A stretch of 64,000 nt of DNA from NCBI GenBank assembly GCA_022432975.1, contig CM039512.1, forward strand, positions 4,027,998 through 4,091,997. The letters are read 5' to 3'. How positions within the stretch are numbered: the first letter of the stretch is position 1; every line of letters starts with the position of its first letter. Position numbers and translations under genes: made by a program. Positions 10,949 to 24,294 of this stretch are shown in pieces. The notes beneath the pieces were generated by a model. It did not search any database. It had not been told where the DNA came from and worked only from the letters and a program-made list of their open reading frames with translations. This DNA comes from Begonia masoniana. Taxonomy: Eukaryota > Streptophyta > Magnoliopsida > Cucurbitales > Begoniaceae.

Positions 10949-12951
10949 CTAATCTTCTTGAACGTCCAAATTTTGAAAGTCTTCAAGTATTTCGTTTTTT
11001 CGTTGTTGGTTTCTCGTAACGGCGTCATTCCAATCCTTCATGCAAATGAGCGCCTCCACGAGATCGAGTGCAAGTCATCCTTGGCATTCATCGTACACAC
11101 ATTCACCTGCTCTAAAAGTAAACTCTGATGCTACGGTAGAGACCAGAGGTGCAAGTAGATCACGTGCCATTATAAACAGAATATGATATGTGGTAGAAAA
11201 CATTTTCTACCAATTTAAAATATCAAAATTTTCTTCTCCAGAAAATTGATATCGAGTGTCAAAATAAATTTCTAGTTCATTTCGCATAGAACTAGAATAA
11301 GCAATCTGTATCTAATTGATTGCAAATATCATGAATACCAAATTGTGAACCTACAATATTTCCACCATCACTACTTGAACTAGCATGTGAAGAAACACGA
11401 ATTTATAGAAAATGAAATATAAAGAATTAATTCTAAATATAATTAATTCCATGTGTTATTTGATCTATAGAAAATAAAGAATTTTATGAATTATTAGAAA
11501 TTTTAATAACAATGAAACATACTCCTCTTAACTTATATCTATGATCCATTAGACATGCATAACAAAAAATAAGAGTGATGTCAAGCCAATATTTTTTAAA
11601 TTTTGTTTTCATTTTATCAAGTATATTTCCAAATCCATCTATATGTCGATATCGTGCAAAATTACCCGTTAAGTTTATAAAAATTAGAAGAACAAGATGA
11701 AAAGTGAGATAATAAATTTTCAAACATTCATTTGTAGCCTCGTAAAATGATTTTAAAAAATCAAAAAATATATTAGCTACATCGCATCTAGATTTATCAA
11801 GATTAATACTTTAAGTTTTTTCACTAATAAAAGCACAAACAACTTGTCAATATGGCCTAGCATTTTCTAACATTAAGTAAGTATAATTCCACCTATTATC
11901 TACATCGGTTTTAATTTTCGTAATTTAAGTTGAGCAACTTTTCAAAAATCTTTATATTCTTGTTGTCTCAAATTAGATCCAATTATATAAAAAATTGCGG
12001 ATCTTGATTCAATATGAGGTGAAATATATGTCATACCATCTTTAACGACTAAATTTAAAATATGACAAACACATCTTATATGAAAAGAGAATCGTGAGTA
12101 GTATTTAATTGAAAATAATTTTTAAAATGAGAAATAGCACATCGTTGGCACTAGCATTATTAAATGTTATGCTAAATATTTTATCTCGAATGAAATATTC
12201 TTGCAATATGGTAACAATATATTTATAAATTGTAATACCAGTGTGGGGATATTCACAATTACGAAATCTTAAAATTCTTTTATTTAATTGCCAAGAGTCA
12301 TCAATAAAATGAGAAGTTACAACTATATAGCCTATAAAATTATTTGCACTCCAAAAATCGGACGTGATATAAATAGACATTAAAGGAGCATTTAAAAAAA
12401 ATAAAATTAGTTCATTTTTCATATTATTAAATATTTTAATAATATCAATTCTAGTTGTACATCTAGAAACACGTTTAAAATTAGGAGTAGCATATTCTTT
12501 CATAAAATTTTCAAATTCAACACTATCCGTAAACGCTAGAGGCAACTCGCATTGCGCTACAAGTTTTGGTATTTGTTCTCTCATTTTATTTTGTGAATAC
12601 AAAAAAGTATCACTACCACTAGCATTTAATAATCTTTGTGTAGGATCTCTAACTTGCTCGTTTAAGTGACACTTTTGATAATGTCTATTTAGTGAGGTAG
12701 TTAAACTACCGGAAACATATGCATAATTTTTAATACAATATTTACATTGAGCCATAGATTCTACTTTTTCACCAATTTTAATATCTTTCATTACAAAATG
12801 TTTTCAAAACTCAGATGTTTTGTTTCTTTTTTTTTTGAGTTGATGAAGTAGATGTGGATGATTGTGCAGATGATTGTCCTATTGAAAATACAAGATTTAT
12901 TTCTCTAATTTCTTCAATATCATCATCAATATTATAATCACGTGGATCCAT
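10949..12951 (-). pseudogene. hAT-superfamily transposase remnant, copy 2 (near full length)
   Basis: On the minus strand the gene begins MDPRDYNIDDDIEEIREIN at 12951, then passes a frameshift at an A-run near 12830. The BED-type zinc finger follows: C-x2-C in AQCKYCIKN, then H-x4-H in NRHYQKCH. The longest intact piece is 12105-12791 (228 residues), covering the finger and the start of the catalytic core (YITSDFWSANNFIGYIVV). The C-terminal dimerisation region lies at 10949-11170, ending at the stop complementary to 10949-10951. Total span is 2.0 kb, or about 667 codons, a usual hAT length. Several stops and frameshifts make it inactive. Confidence 0.85.
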
Positions 12952-13563
12952 AAATAAAAATAAATGTTTTTAAATAAATTTCAAATAAAAAAATGATACC
13001 ACAAAACCAATTTCTAAAAAGAGCTTGTATGTGGTGGTGTGAATTGATCAATTCACTTATACGAAACCTACGAAAAAAAAAAATTAATGTAAAAAATTTT
13101 TGTTAGTATTAAAAATTATGTAAATATATGTAAAAAAAAAAAACTAAATTTTGCCTTGTTGAAACAAATTCAAGAATGAATTAGAGCACGGAATAGATTG
13201 AGAGAAGGTTACAGAGAGCAGAGTACAAATTGATTGAAAGCAATATAAGGAGTAAATGAATTGAATTAAAAGAGATTAAGAGAGATTTGGGTAAAAAAAA
13301 TGAAGGGAGGAGGAAGAATTTATAGAAAAAATGGAGTGAAGGGAGAAAGAGACCGAAAGTCTTTCTTGCTTTATCAGCTCTGATGAGGACAACGGTCACA
13401 AGACTGTTGCTGAGAATCTCAACGACTCAGCTAGAGCAACAGTCTTGTTACCGTTGCATTGTTACCATTGCATTGCTGAGAATTTCAAGCTTCTCAACAA
13501 TGGTCTGTTGACTGTTGCCCAATATGCACATCCCTCTATTTTTTTGTTTTGAGTAAATGACAA
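12952..13563 (-). other. Upstream region of hAT copy 2 transposase
   Basis: AT-rich non-coding DNA with long A runs (13071-13081, 13132-13142). It includes a palindrome around TGAATTGATCAATTCA (13040-13055) and a purine-rich stretch (13200-13350). GTTACCGTTGCATTGTTACC-like short direct repeats lie near 13449-13480. No gene seen. As the 5' flank of the transposase gene it may hold the promoter. Confidence 0.35.
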
Positions 13564-13828
13564 AAACAGAGGCGATCGATCGGCTCTGTTTGTAAAAGTA
13601 TTTTTGTTGATGTAATGTTTATGGCAGAAGCATTGCTGATCGATCGTCGTTCATTCTGCGATCGATCCGCTCTTGCTTGCTCCTCATGATGGATGACAGA
13701 GGCAGTGTCGATTGATCGCCAAACGTGGGCGATGAATCGGCTCTACCATTGCAAGAGTGCAAGTGCACAGTTTTAGTTGATAGCAGAAGGATTGCCGATC
13801 AATCGACGCTCATGAGCGATCGATCGAC
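13564..13828. repeat. Four interrupted palindromes with CGATCGATCG cores
   Basis: Modules lie at 13564-13591 (AAACAGAG ... CTCTGTTT enclosing GCGATCGATCGG), 13638-13667 (GATCGATCG arms), 13710-13738 (GATTGATCGCC with GGCGATGAATC, loop containing ACGTG) and 13794-13828 (GATCAATCG with CGATCGATC, inner GCTCATGAGC). They are relatives of the modules between the two hAT genes, here upstream of the transposase. Confidence 0.7.
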
Positions 13829-14275
13829 TATACCTCTGTGAAACGAAATCACAGACGCAGAAGTCCAAAGCCGACCGAACTGAAGGGTAGACGCAGAACT
13901 CCGAAGCTGAAGATCTGAAGATGGTCGTACTCGTCGTTGTCGGTAGATGTCGATGGAAGTATGTCCGTTGTCGAGGCGTCGGAGAGGGCCCTGAGCTGGG
14001 CACCAGAGAGGGCCCCGACTTGGGCATCGAAGTTAGGCTTGACCGAGCCATCGGAGAGTTGGAGACTGTCGATTGTCAGGCGTCGAAGATGGCTCAGGGC
14101 CCCGAGCTAGGCTTGACAAGCTAGCTTGCGAGCAAGCTTGTTGAGCCCGATCATCGACGGGCTCGCGAGCCGGGATGGCCGAGCTCGGCTCGGCCTGCCT
14201 GTGTGACCCAGGCCAAACCCGCTCGTTACTGTACTTGGCCCGCTACAGTAACGAGCCAAGCGTTAATAAATAATT
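13829..14275. repeat. GC-rich subterminal region, presumed outer end of hAT copy 2
   Basis: The base composition rises sharply. Words GAGCC/GGCTCG, CTTGCGAGCAAGCTTG and GGCTCGCGAGCC match the subterminal vocabulary near the other hAT ends. At 14221-14256 there is a perfect 13-bp inverted repeat (GCTCGTTACTGTA) around a 10-nt spacer. No exact TAGAGATG terminus was found, so the border near 14275 is an estimate and the end may be degraded. Confidence 0.45.
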
Positions 14276-14790
14276 TAGAAATAATCGTAATAGTAAATAG
14301 TATCGAAATACTATTTAATGGATAATACCTTTTATTTGAGTACACCACCTATTCAAAATATACTCTCGAAAGAAATCCCGAAACAAATCACTCAAGGTAA
14401 TATGAGAGTTGGAGAGGGGAGTGGTGGCGGTGAGAAACAAGAGGAGAAGCGAGCGTGCTTATATAGGCGCTAAAATGATTGACCGTATTCATATAACGGT
14501 CGACCGTTCTGAAAATATTCGCCCACAGTATACTCCGTGACCCAAATATTTCAGACTCTTCACGTGATAGGCGGTCGACCGCCTCAAAGCAGCCCCGCGT
14601 TGTTCTAAACGCGGTTAACCGTCTCAAATGAGGCAGTTAACCGCATAACACAGGGGGTCATCGGTTAACCACATAACCCCCACATTAAGCGGTTAACCGT
14701 GTAAGGCATCCGGTTAACCGATACACCCCAACGCGGGGGTCAGCGGTTAACCGACAAGCTCTTTTTTACACTTTCGAAAGTTTAACTTTT
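14276..14790 (-). promoter_or_regulatory. Minus-strand TATA region with a cluster of CGGTTAACCG / CGGTCGACCG palindromes
   Basis: On the minus strand CCTATATAAGC (14456-14468) looks like a TATA box, followed downstream by a CT-rich leader-like stretch (14395-14450). Upstream on that strand, eight CGGTTAACCG- or CGGTCGACCG-like palindromes occur at about 14498, 14572, 14612, 14633, 14662, 14690, 14711 and 14743. An AAATAGTAT inverted repeat with a 4-nt loop is at 14295-14316 and a 12-bp palindrome ACTTTCGAAAGT near 14780. My inference is that this is the 5' terminal region and promoter of the MULE whose transposase lies at 7082-8330, now split off by hAT copy 2. It could equally be another element. 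Confidence 0.45.
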
Positions 14791-14972
14791 TTTTCAGAAC
14801 TCCTCTGGTACTACCACTTTTTGATGCACTTAATCCTAAAATAAAATAAACTACTGTTCATTTGAGAAAGATGGAACTAAAACTGAGATCTGGCACCAAT
14901 TAGAGCTAATCCCAATAATTATGGAAGAACAGATCACAAACAAAAGGGAAATCCAAAACCAAGTAAACTTAC

Positions 14973-15241
14973 TTGCAGTGAGTGGCAATGGAAGCCAGAC
15001 CATCAGTACTAAAACCATCACAACTCAACAGAGATAACGCCTTAAAATTGGGAAATGAACGAGCCAGAAAGTCCAAGCTCTCATCTGTAACAGTCATCCT
15101 CTCGAGCCTCAACTCATCCAGAAACGGAAACTTTGAAGCAAACTCGGCCAGCCAAGAATGAACATCACCTCCCCAATTCGGAGGCACCAGATTAAAATCC
15201 GAGAACCGTGGCTTCCCTTTCAGGGTTACAGCCCTAATGTT
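14973..15241 (-). pseudogene. Fragment of a TIR1/AFB auxin receptor gene (AFB2/AFB3-like)
   Basis: From 15241 down to 14973 the minus strand reads [55 protein letters not shown] and [20 protein letters not shown], then SIATHC. This is the first leucine-rich repeat region of TIR1/AFB F-box receptors. The fragment ends at a good donor (CTGCAA|GTAAGT, donor at 14971-14972), so it looks like genuine exon sequence followed by intron. The F-box that should precede NIRAV is absent: upstream DNA (15242-15480) is unrelated. The remaining exons, which would lie at lower coordinates, are also absent. It is a broken or transposon-carried fragment; no function expected. Confidence 0.8.
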
Positions 15242-15663
15242 GGAACCCGATACCCAACAAAGTGAAGAAACTGTCAAAGCATAAAAATCACAAAAAAAAA
15301 AAAAAAAAAAAGAGCAAAGAAAGGAAATGGGCATGTGGATCGCCGAATGAGCTGATTCGCCATGAATCTAGACAAGGAAGCAGCGACAGTGTCTTTGTAG
15401 GTGGAAATGACCCTTTGAAGAGGTCGGAGAGGCAATGACAAGAAGCGAATTGTAAAAAACAGAGAGGCGTTCTTTGCATAAAATTATAGTTGTGTACTTG
15501 CGTACTCCATCTTATCTCAACCTGACACTCTTGAAGTGACGAGGGAGAAACCCCCTTCTCTAGTGCCCACTATCATGCGCTGTCGTGCGCTTACGCACAC
15601 CCCTAGGCCCTATCCAAACGAAGAACAATTGATGATTCTTAAAACATGATCAGTATCTTCAAG

Positions 15664-15664
<1 letters not shown>
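15242..15664. other. Non-coding flank between AFB fragment and TTC array
   Basis: A 22-nt A run at 15290-15311 and otherwise unremarkable DNA. A minus-strand frame at 15288-15479 has no recognisable content. Confidence 0.3.
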
Positions 15665-15694
<30 letters not shown>

Positions 15695-17162
15695 CTTCTT
15701 CTTCTTCTTCTTCTTCTTCTTCTTCTTCTTCTTCTTCTTCTTCTTCTTCTTCTTCTTCTTCTTCTTCTTCTTCTTCTTCTTCTTCTTCTTCTTCTTCTTC
15801 TTCTTCTTCTTCTTCTTCTTCTTCTTCTTCTTCTTCTTCTTCTTCTTCTTCTTCTTCTTCTTCTTCTTCTTCTTCTTCTTCTTCTTCTTCTTCTTCTTCT
15901 TCTTCTTCTTCTTCTTCTTCTTCTTCTTCTTCTTCTTCTTCTTCTTCTTCTTCTTCTTCTTCTTCTTCTTCTTCTTCTTCTTCTTCTTCTTCTTCTTCTT
16001 CTTCTTCTTCTTCTTCTTCTTCTTCTTCTTCTTCTTCTTCTTCTTCTTCTTCTTCTTCTTCTTCTTCTTCTTCTTCTTCTTCTTCTTCTTCTTCTTCTTC
16101 TTCTTCTTCTTCTTCTTCTTCTTCTTCTTCTTCTTCTTCTTCTTCTTCTTCTTCTTCTTCTTCTTCTTCTTCTTCTTCTTCTTCTTCTTCTTCTTCTTCT
16201 TCTTCTTCTTCTTCTTCTTCTTCTTCTTCTTCTTCTTCTTCTTCTTCTTCTTCTTCTTCTTCTTCTTCTTCTTCTTCTTCTTCTTCTTCTTCTTCTTCTT
16301 CTTCTTCTTCTTCTTCTTCTTCTTCTTCTTCTTCTTCTTCTTCTTCTTCTTCTTCTTCTTCTTCTTCTTCTTCTTCTTCTTCTTCTTCTTCTTCTTCTTC
16401 TTCTTCTTCTTCTTCTTCTTCTTCTTCTTCTTCTTCTTCTTCTTCTTCTTCTTCTTCTTCTTCTTCTTCTTCTTCTTCTTCTTCTTCTTCTTCTTCTTCT
16501 TCTTCTTCTTCTTCTTCTTCTTCTTCTTCTTCTTCTTCTTCTTCTTCTTCTTCTTCTTCTTCTTCTTCTTCTTCTTCTTCTTCTTCTTCTTCTTCTTCTT
16601 CTTCTTCTTCTTCTTCTTCTTCTTCTTCTTCTTCTTCTTCTTCTTCTTCTTCTTCTTCTTCTTCTTCTTCTTCTTCTTCTTCTTCTTCTTCTTCTTCTTC
16701 TTCTTCTTCTTCTTCTTCTTCTTCTTCTTCTTCTTCTTCTTCTTCTTCTTCTTCTTCTTCTTCTTCTTCTTCTTCTTCTTCTTCTTCTTCTTCTTCTTCT
16801 TCTTCTTCTTCTTCTTCTTCTTCTTCTTCTTCTTCTTCTTCTTCTTCTTCTTCTTCTTCTTCTTCTTCTTCTTCTTCTTCTTCTTCTTCTTCTTCTTCTT
16901 CTTCTTCTTCTTCTTCTTCTTCTTCTTCTTCTTCTTCTTCTTCTTCTTCTTCTTCTTCTTCTTCTTCTTCTTCTTCTTCTTCTTCTTCTTCTTCTTCTTC
17001 TTCTTCTTCTTCTTCTTCTTCTTCTTCTTCTTCTTCTTCTTCTTCTTCTTCTTCTTCTTCTTCTTCTTCTTCTTCTTCTTCTTCTTCTTCTTCTTCTTCT
17101 TCTTCTTCTTCTTCTTCTTCTTCTTCTTCTTCTTCTTCTTCTTCTTCTTCTTCTTCTTCTTC
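15665..17162. repeat. Perfect (TTC)n / (GAA)n array, 1498 bp
   Basis: About 499 uninterrupted TTC units between AAGAC and AAGAACTG. No substitution or indel is present in 1.5 kb, which is implausible for a natural microsatellite of this length. The size is close to the exact 500/1500-base runs elsewhere in this window. Long Ser, Glu and Lys 'proteins' read through it are not genes. Confidence 0.9.
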
Positions 17163-17767
17163 AAGAACTGTTCTCGAAAGAAAGACGTACACTTAAATAA
17201 CAGGCTCCCGCTTCATAGAATTGTGTAGTCTCAGGGGCGAGCATAGATTGTTCGGTCCACTTCCTCCTTGAAACTAAGACCAAACCGTAAAACACGGTTT
17301 TAATTGATTGTAGGTCTAGTTTTCGGAATTTGAGTTAGGTTTTGTGCCAGTTTTGAGTTGAGTCTTCTTTTTTTTGAAATTTAGGTTGAGTTTTAACCGG
17401 TTTCGGGTTGGTATTTTTAACTCAGGGTTCTCCGTTTTCACAATTTTTAACCCGAAAATCATTAAGCGAAGTGTGATCGTTAGTTCTTGAAATTGTAAAT
17501 TCGGACCGAACCGCACGGATGTATTAAAACTCCGGGTTCAGACCGCTTTTGGCCGCCCCTAGCTTGTGGCCTAGTTCATTATATTTCAGGACAAGAAATT
17601 TAATCTTACTTGTGGTTTGACATTTAACTGAACAACGGTAATACTATGAATAAAATATTACATTAGAAAGTCAGCAAAACTCTCTCTTGTATGATATAAT
17701 GTTTAATGTCACGTTTGACTATAATTAATGTCAATTAGTCTTCGTCGACTGCAGTCCGAATCACGCC
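17163..17767. other. Intergenic DNA, no gene seen
   Basis: Between the TTC array and the 3' end of the acidic membrane protein gene. No exon, RNA gene or repeat was recognised. Confidence 0.3.
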
Positions 17768-18580
17768 TCAATGCGCTCCGGCATCGCTTCCGTTTCCGGT
17801 CGGGGAGATATCAATCTCTATCCAATTCTCTTCCTCCACCTGAAGTTCCGATTCCCTTCTATCCCAAACCAGAGATATCTCTATCAAGTCGTCTCTTTCT
17901 TCTTCTTCTTCTTCTTCTTCTTCTTCCCGCCCTACGGTTGTTGCGTACTCGCCGTCCGTTGAGCTATCAGAGTCCGATTCCGGGTAATACATCGACAATG
18001 ACGGATGTCTCTCCATAGCCACATTTGGGGGGTGCATTTCTGTTTTCGAATCCTTACTCTTGGGACCATCTTCTTCTTCTTCTTCTTCTTCTTCGCCTTC
18101 GAATTCTTCGTAAATGACATCAAGAGGCGCTCTCACGTTCCATTCAGTAAATCTCTCCTCAAAACATGGGTTCCGATCATAACCCAAATCGGGAACGTAG
18201 CTGGTAACTGGTTGAGTAGCGGTCAACTCTTCGTCTTCCTCCGGCGAAGCAGTGCCTTTTTCCGATGGATTACCGTTGTTTCCGCTGTTACAGCTATTTT
18301 GGGTTAAATTTCTCTGGGTTGCACCAAGCCTTAGAAGGAAGATTAAGAGAATGGCGGTGACAATAATCACCGGCGAGAAGATGATGACCGGAAAAAGTTG
18401 CGGACAGAAGATGAAGATTATAAAACAGAGGGTGATAATGCTCGAAAACAGAGGATGAGAAGAAAGTGACGTAGAATGGGAAAAGCTCATGGTTTCCACC
18501 ACCAGTAATTCAGATAGTGAACTCAATGCCCACATATTCTCACTCTCAACGTTCAACCCACCACCGCCGATCTTCCCCAA
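17768..18580 (-). CDS. Uncharacterised plant membrane protein with acidic poly-Glu C-terminal half
   Basis: Single open frame of up to 270 codons. The first Met is at 18580, with alternatives at 18535 and 18490; the last gives MSFSHSTSLSSHPLFSS, which I prefer because the hydrophobic part follows at once. Residues of about 45-85 hold two hydrophobic segments (ITLCFIIFIFC and FSPVIIVTAILLIFLLRLGA). The rest is soluble and acidic: SPEEDEELTATQ, EWNVRAPLDVIYEEFEGE, an 8-9 residue Glu run, PPNVAMERHPSLSMYYPESD, a second Glu run, and a C-terminal ENWIEIDISP. The Glu runs are encoded by CTT/TTC microsatellites (about 17897-17927 and 18069-18096), so their length is likely variable. I know no function; the family looks plant-specific. 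Membrane location is inferred from the two segments. Confidence 0.65.
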   Translation of the reverse strand: MGKIGGGGLNVESENMWALSSLSELLVVETMSFSHSTSLSSHPLFSSIITLCFIIFIFCPQLFPVIIFSPVIIVTAILLIFLLRLGATQRNLTQNSCNSGNNGNPSEKGTASPEEDEELTATQPVTSYVPDLGYDRNPCFEERFTEWNVRAPLDVIYEEFEGEEEEEEEEDGPKSKDSKTEMHPPNVAMERHPSLSMYYPESDSDSSTDGEYATTVGREEEEEEEEEERDDLIEISLVWDRRESELQVEEENWIEIDISPTGNGSDAGAH

Positions 18581-19925
18581 AAACTCTGATTTCCAATCTC
18601 ATCACACAACTCAACAACCAAATCACTGACACCCATTTCCGCTTAAGTAGGAGAGAGAGAGTTATGGGGTTTAGAAGCTTTTGTAGAGAGAGAGAGAGAC
18701 AGAAAAAGGGGTGGAACATTATTGGGTGGAGATGTGGTCTGTGGTCTATTTTTTACTCTACAATTACAGGGATGACCTCTCTTGATACATGAATCTACGA
18801 AGCAAACTGAAAGATGAGAAGCTTGAAAACCATCAGACTTATGTGCTGAATTCAGATCTTTAATCTCCAAGCTACAACAGTTGGCAACAAAGACTATGCT
18901 TATCTTGATTTCCTCAAAGTTAACTATTAGCAAAAAAAGACAACTTTTTTACTGTTCTTGGATTTGTTGACGGCCTAACAAATCATGCCCAGTAAACTAA
19001 TCATGTCCAAGGTTAAGCTGCAAAAAAGACATGTAAAGGAACCCACGAGGAGAATTTTGTGATCGCTGGGTTGAAACCCGATTCAAAGAAGACATGATTA
19101 TCGTGGTGGGGGGTGTGGGGCGGGGAGAGTAGGGGGCGGGCGGTGGGGAGAAGGCCAATGGCTATTCCACTTTGGTGGGCACGATCGAGTATCATCAATC
19201 TATCTTTTGCAGAATTATTTCTACCTTTTCTTTGCTTCTACAAAGAATCCCATCTTGCCCACCACTTAATCAATGATTTTTCTTTTCTTTAGATTAATGG
19301 GTTTCAGTTTCAGTCTTGATTACTATATCAGGATCGTAAAATTTGGAGAAAAGCTAGCCTTTGAGCTAACTACTCAGAGACGAATTGACATGTTCTGCAA
19401 AAGTTCCTAGTGGGAAAAGCTATTTTTTTGAATAGCCAACCAACAGAGAGAGAAAAGACATGAAAAAGTGAAAGTCTTTTGAGTCTCTTGGTTCTTCTTC
19501 AACGTTTCACCATAGATAAAGCTCTCCTTTTTCTCTCTCTAGTTGTACTGTTTTGTCTACCAATGCATCCAAGCTTTGCTTCCAAGAAAACAACGAACCA
19601 TCCATTGTCCACCGCGAAACCATACTGAAACTTAAGCTAATTGGCGCTCTGGCATGGATTATACCACTCAGAAACAAGAAAATCGACAAAACAGAGGCAG
19701 GAAAGTGGATGGTTTTGGAGAGAAAATCCGGAAGCATATGAGATGCTTGCTGTGGAGGAAGCTGAGTTATTAAGAGTGGAATTGATGGGTGTTGTTAGTT
19801 GTGGCAGACAAAATCTCAGCCATCCCTTTCCATAAATGAACCCTTAATGAGGATTGACTTTCTTCGACCTCATCACGTGTCTATTGTACTATGTATTAGA
19901 TCGACGAGAAATCTACTTATGAAAC
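18581..19925. other. Intergenic DNA left of the LTR retrotransposon
   Basis: Contains short GA repeats (18649-18660, 18686-18700) that could belong to the leader or promoter of the minus-strand gene ending at 18580, and a G-rich patch at 19103-19150. A minus-strand frame at 19507-19737 (ends SWKQSLDALVDKTVQLEREK) and a plus-strand frame at 19553-19741 have no recognisable content. Target-site flank GAAAC precedes the retrotransposon at 19921-19925. Confidence 0.3.
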
Positions 19926-20145
19926 TGATAGGATAGTATATTAGAAGTTAATGGGAGTTAGAAGGAGTTAGTAGAAGTTAGGGAAGTTAGTAAAATAGGT
20001 GAGTATAAATAGAATATGATAAGGATAGAGAGAGGTATCAAAAAGAGTAGTTGTGAGAAGTTTAGGGAGAGGTTGGGTCTCTCGAATAACCCTAATTTGT
20101 AAGATTTGTTTTGTAGATTTGAATAAAGATTTGGGGGACGTATCA
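19926..20145 (+). repeat. 5' LTR of the 19.9-23.5 kb element
   Basis: 220 bp, with TG...CA ends. A TATA-like GAGTATAAATAGAATATG lies at about 20000-20017, which would set transcription start in the LTR. Confidence 0.92.
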
Positions 20146-20177
20146 ATTTGGTATCAGAGCATCATCGTTCCTGAGGA

Positions 20178-23229
<3,052 letters not shown>

Positions 23230-23287
23230 TTTTCATTTTTTTTTTTTTTCCACCTTGAGGACAAGGTGTGTTTTTAGGGGGAAGTAA

Positions 23288-23507
23288 TGATAGGATAGTA
23301 TATTAGAAGTTAATGGGAGTTAGAAGGAGTTAGTAGAAGTTAGGGAAGTTAGTAAAATAGGTGAGTATAAATAGAATATGATAAGGATATAGAGAGGTAT
23401 CAAAAAGAGTAGTTGTGAGAAGTTTAGGGAGAGGTTGGGTCTCTCGAATAACCCTAATTTGTAAGATTTGTTTTGTAGATTTGAATAAATATTTGGGGGA
23501 CGTATCA
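23288..23507 (+). repeat. 3' LTR of the 19.9-23.5 kb element
   Basis: Same 220 bp as the 5' LTR apart from two substitutions (GATATAGAG for GATAGAGAG and AATAAATAT for AATAAAGAT). Confidence 0.92.
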
Positions 23508-24294
23508 AAAACACTATTGCTATGGATGGTACAATCAACGACAAAATCTTGGGTCACCCCAAATTCCATTTTCTGATCTCATCTACTAGCAATCGTCTTC
23601 CGGTGTTCTTCAAGGTTTGCTGACCACAGAGAATGACGTATGATCCTGTTTGGATTCAGAGAAAGCAGAATCAAAGCAAAAGGGGAAAAGCAAAGGTGGA
23701 TCTTGCGAACACAAACTTCGACAGAATCCTACGTTAATCCTGAGATTATGATGTTCGATCAAGAGAACAGCTATTCCAGAGCAAATGCTGTTTGACGTCA
23801 CGTGCTGTAATGGTTCATGTTTCCTTCTTGGTCGTTCTGTGAAGATCTTGAGCTGTCGGTCATTATTTCAGCTTGCTCTGCAATAATGGGCCGGTCTCTG
23901 TATAAGCCCAAGTTTCAATCTTTAATCAAAAACTCAAGAACATCAATTAAAGAAGTGTCATTTATGAGACTTTGTGGTTATAGTTGAGAAGAAAAACGAG
24001 TTCCACCTCGAAATAGAAGATTCAGAAGACAGAGAAGTACGAGGAAGTTGTCTTGGATATTATTGGATACAGAGAGTGGAAAATGGTAAGAGCCTGGACA
24101 AGTTTCCTCAGGAGTATCTAACTGTTCTACAAATCTACGTAAAAAATGATACAAACAAGCCAACCCAGTCTTCAATGAAAGAATTTGAAGAATTAGCTGA
24201 TGAAGATGTCTTCACATGTACAGACGAATTCTCTCCTCTGTTTTCCTCTGCTAACCCAGAAATGAATATACAGCTATAGAGCAGAAAGAGTTGA
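23508..24294. other. Intergenic DNA between the retrotransposon and the F-box gene
   Basis: No gene recognised. A plus-strand frame at 23974-24279 (101 codons, acidic) has no known features and overlaps the likely 3' UTR of the minus-strand F-box gene, so I do not call it. Confidence 0.3.

Noticed and set aside
15639..17196. Three reading frames of about 500 residues of Ser, Glu or Lys
   Set aside because: They are only the TTC/GAA array translated in different frames.
19507..19737. 76-codon minus-strand frame ending in a charged helix
   Set aside because: No homology recognised and no splice context; could be chance.
23974..24279. 101-codon plus-strand frame
   Set aside because: Overlaps the 3' flank of the FBS1-like gene, no recognisable motifs, base use not distinct.
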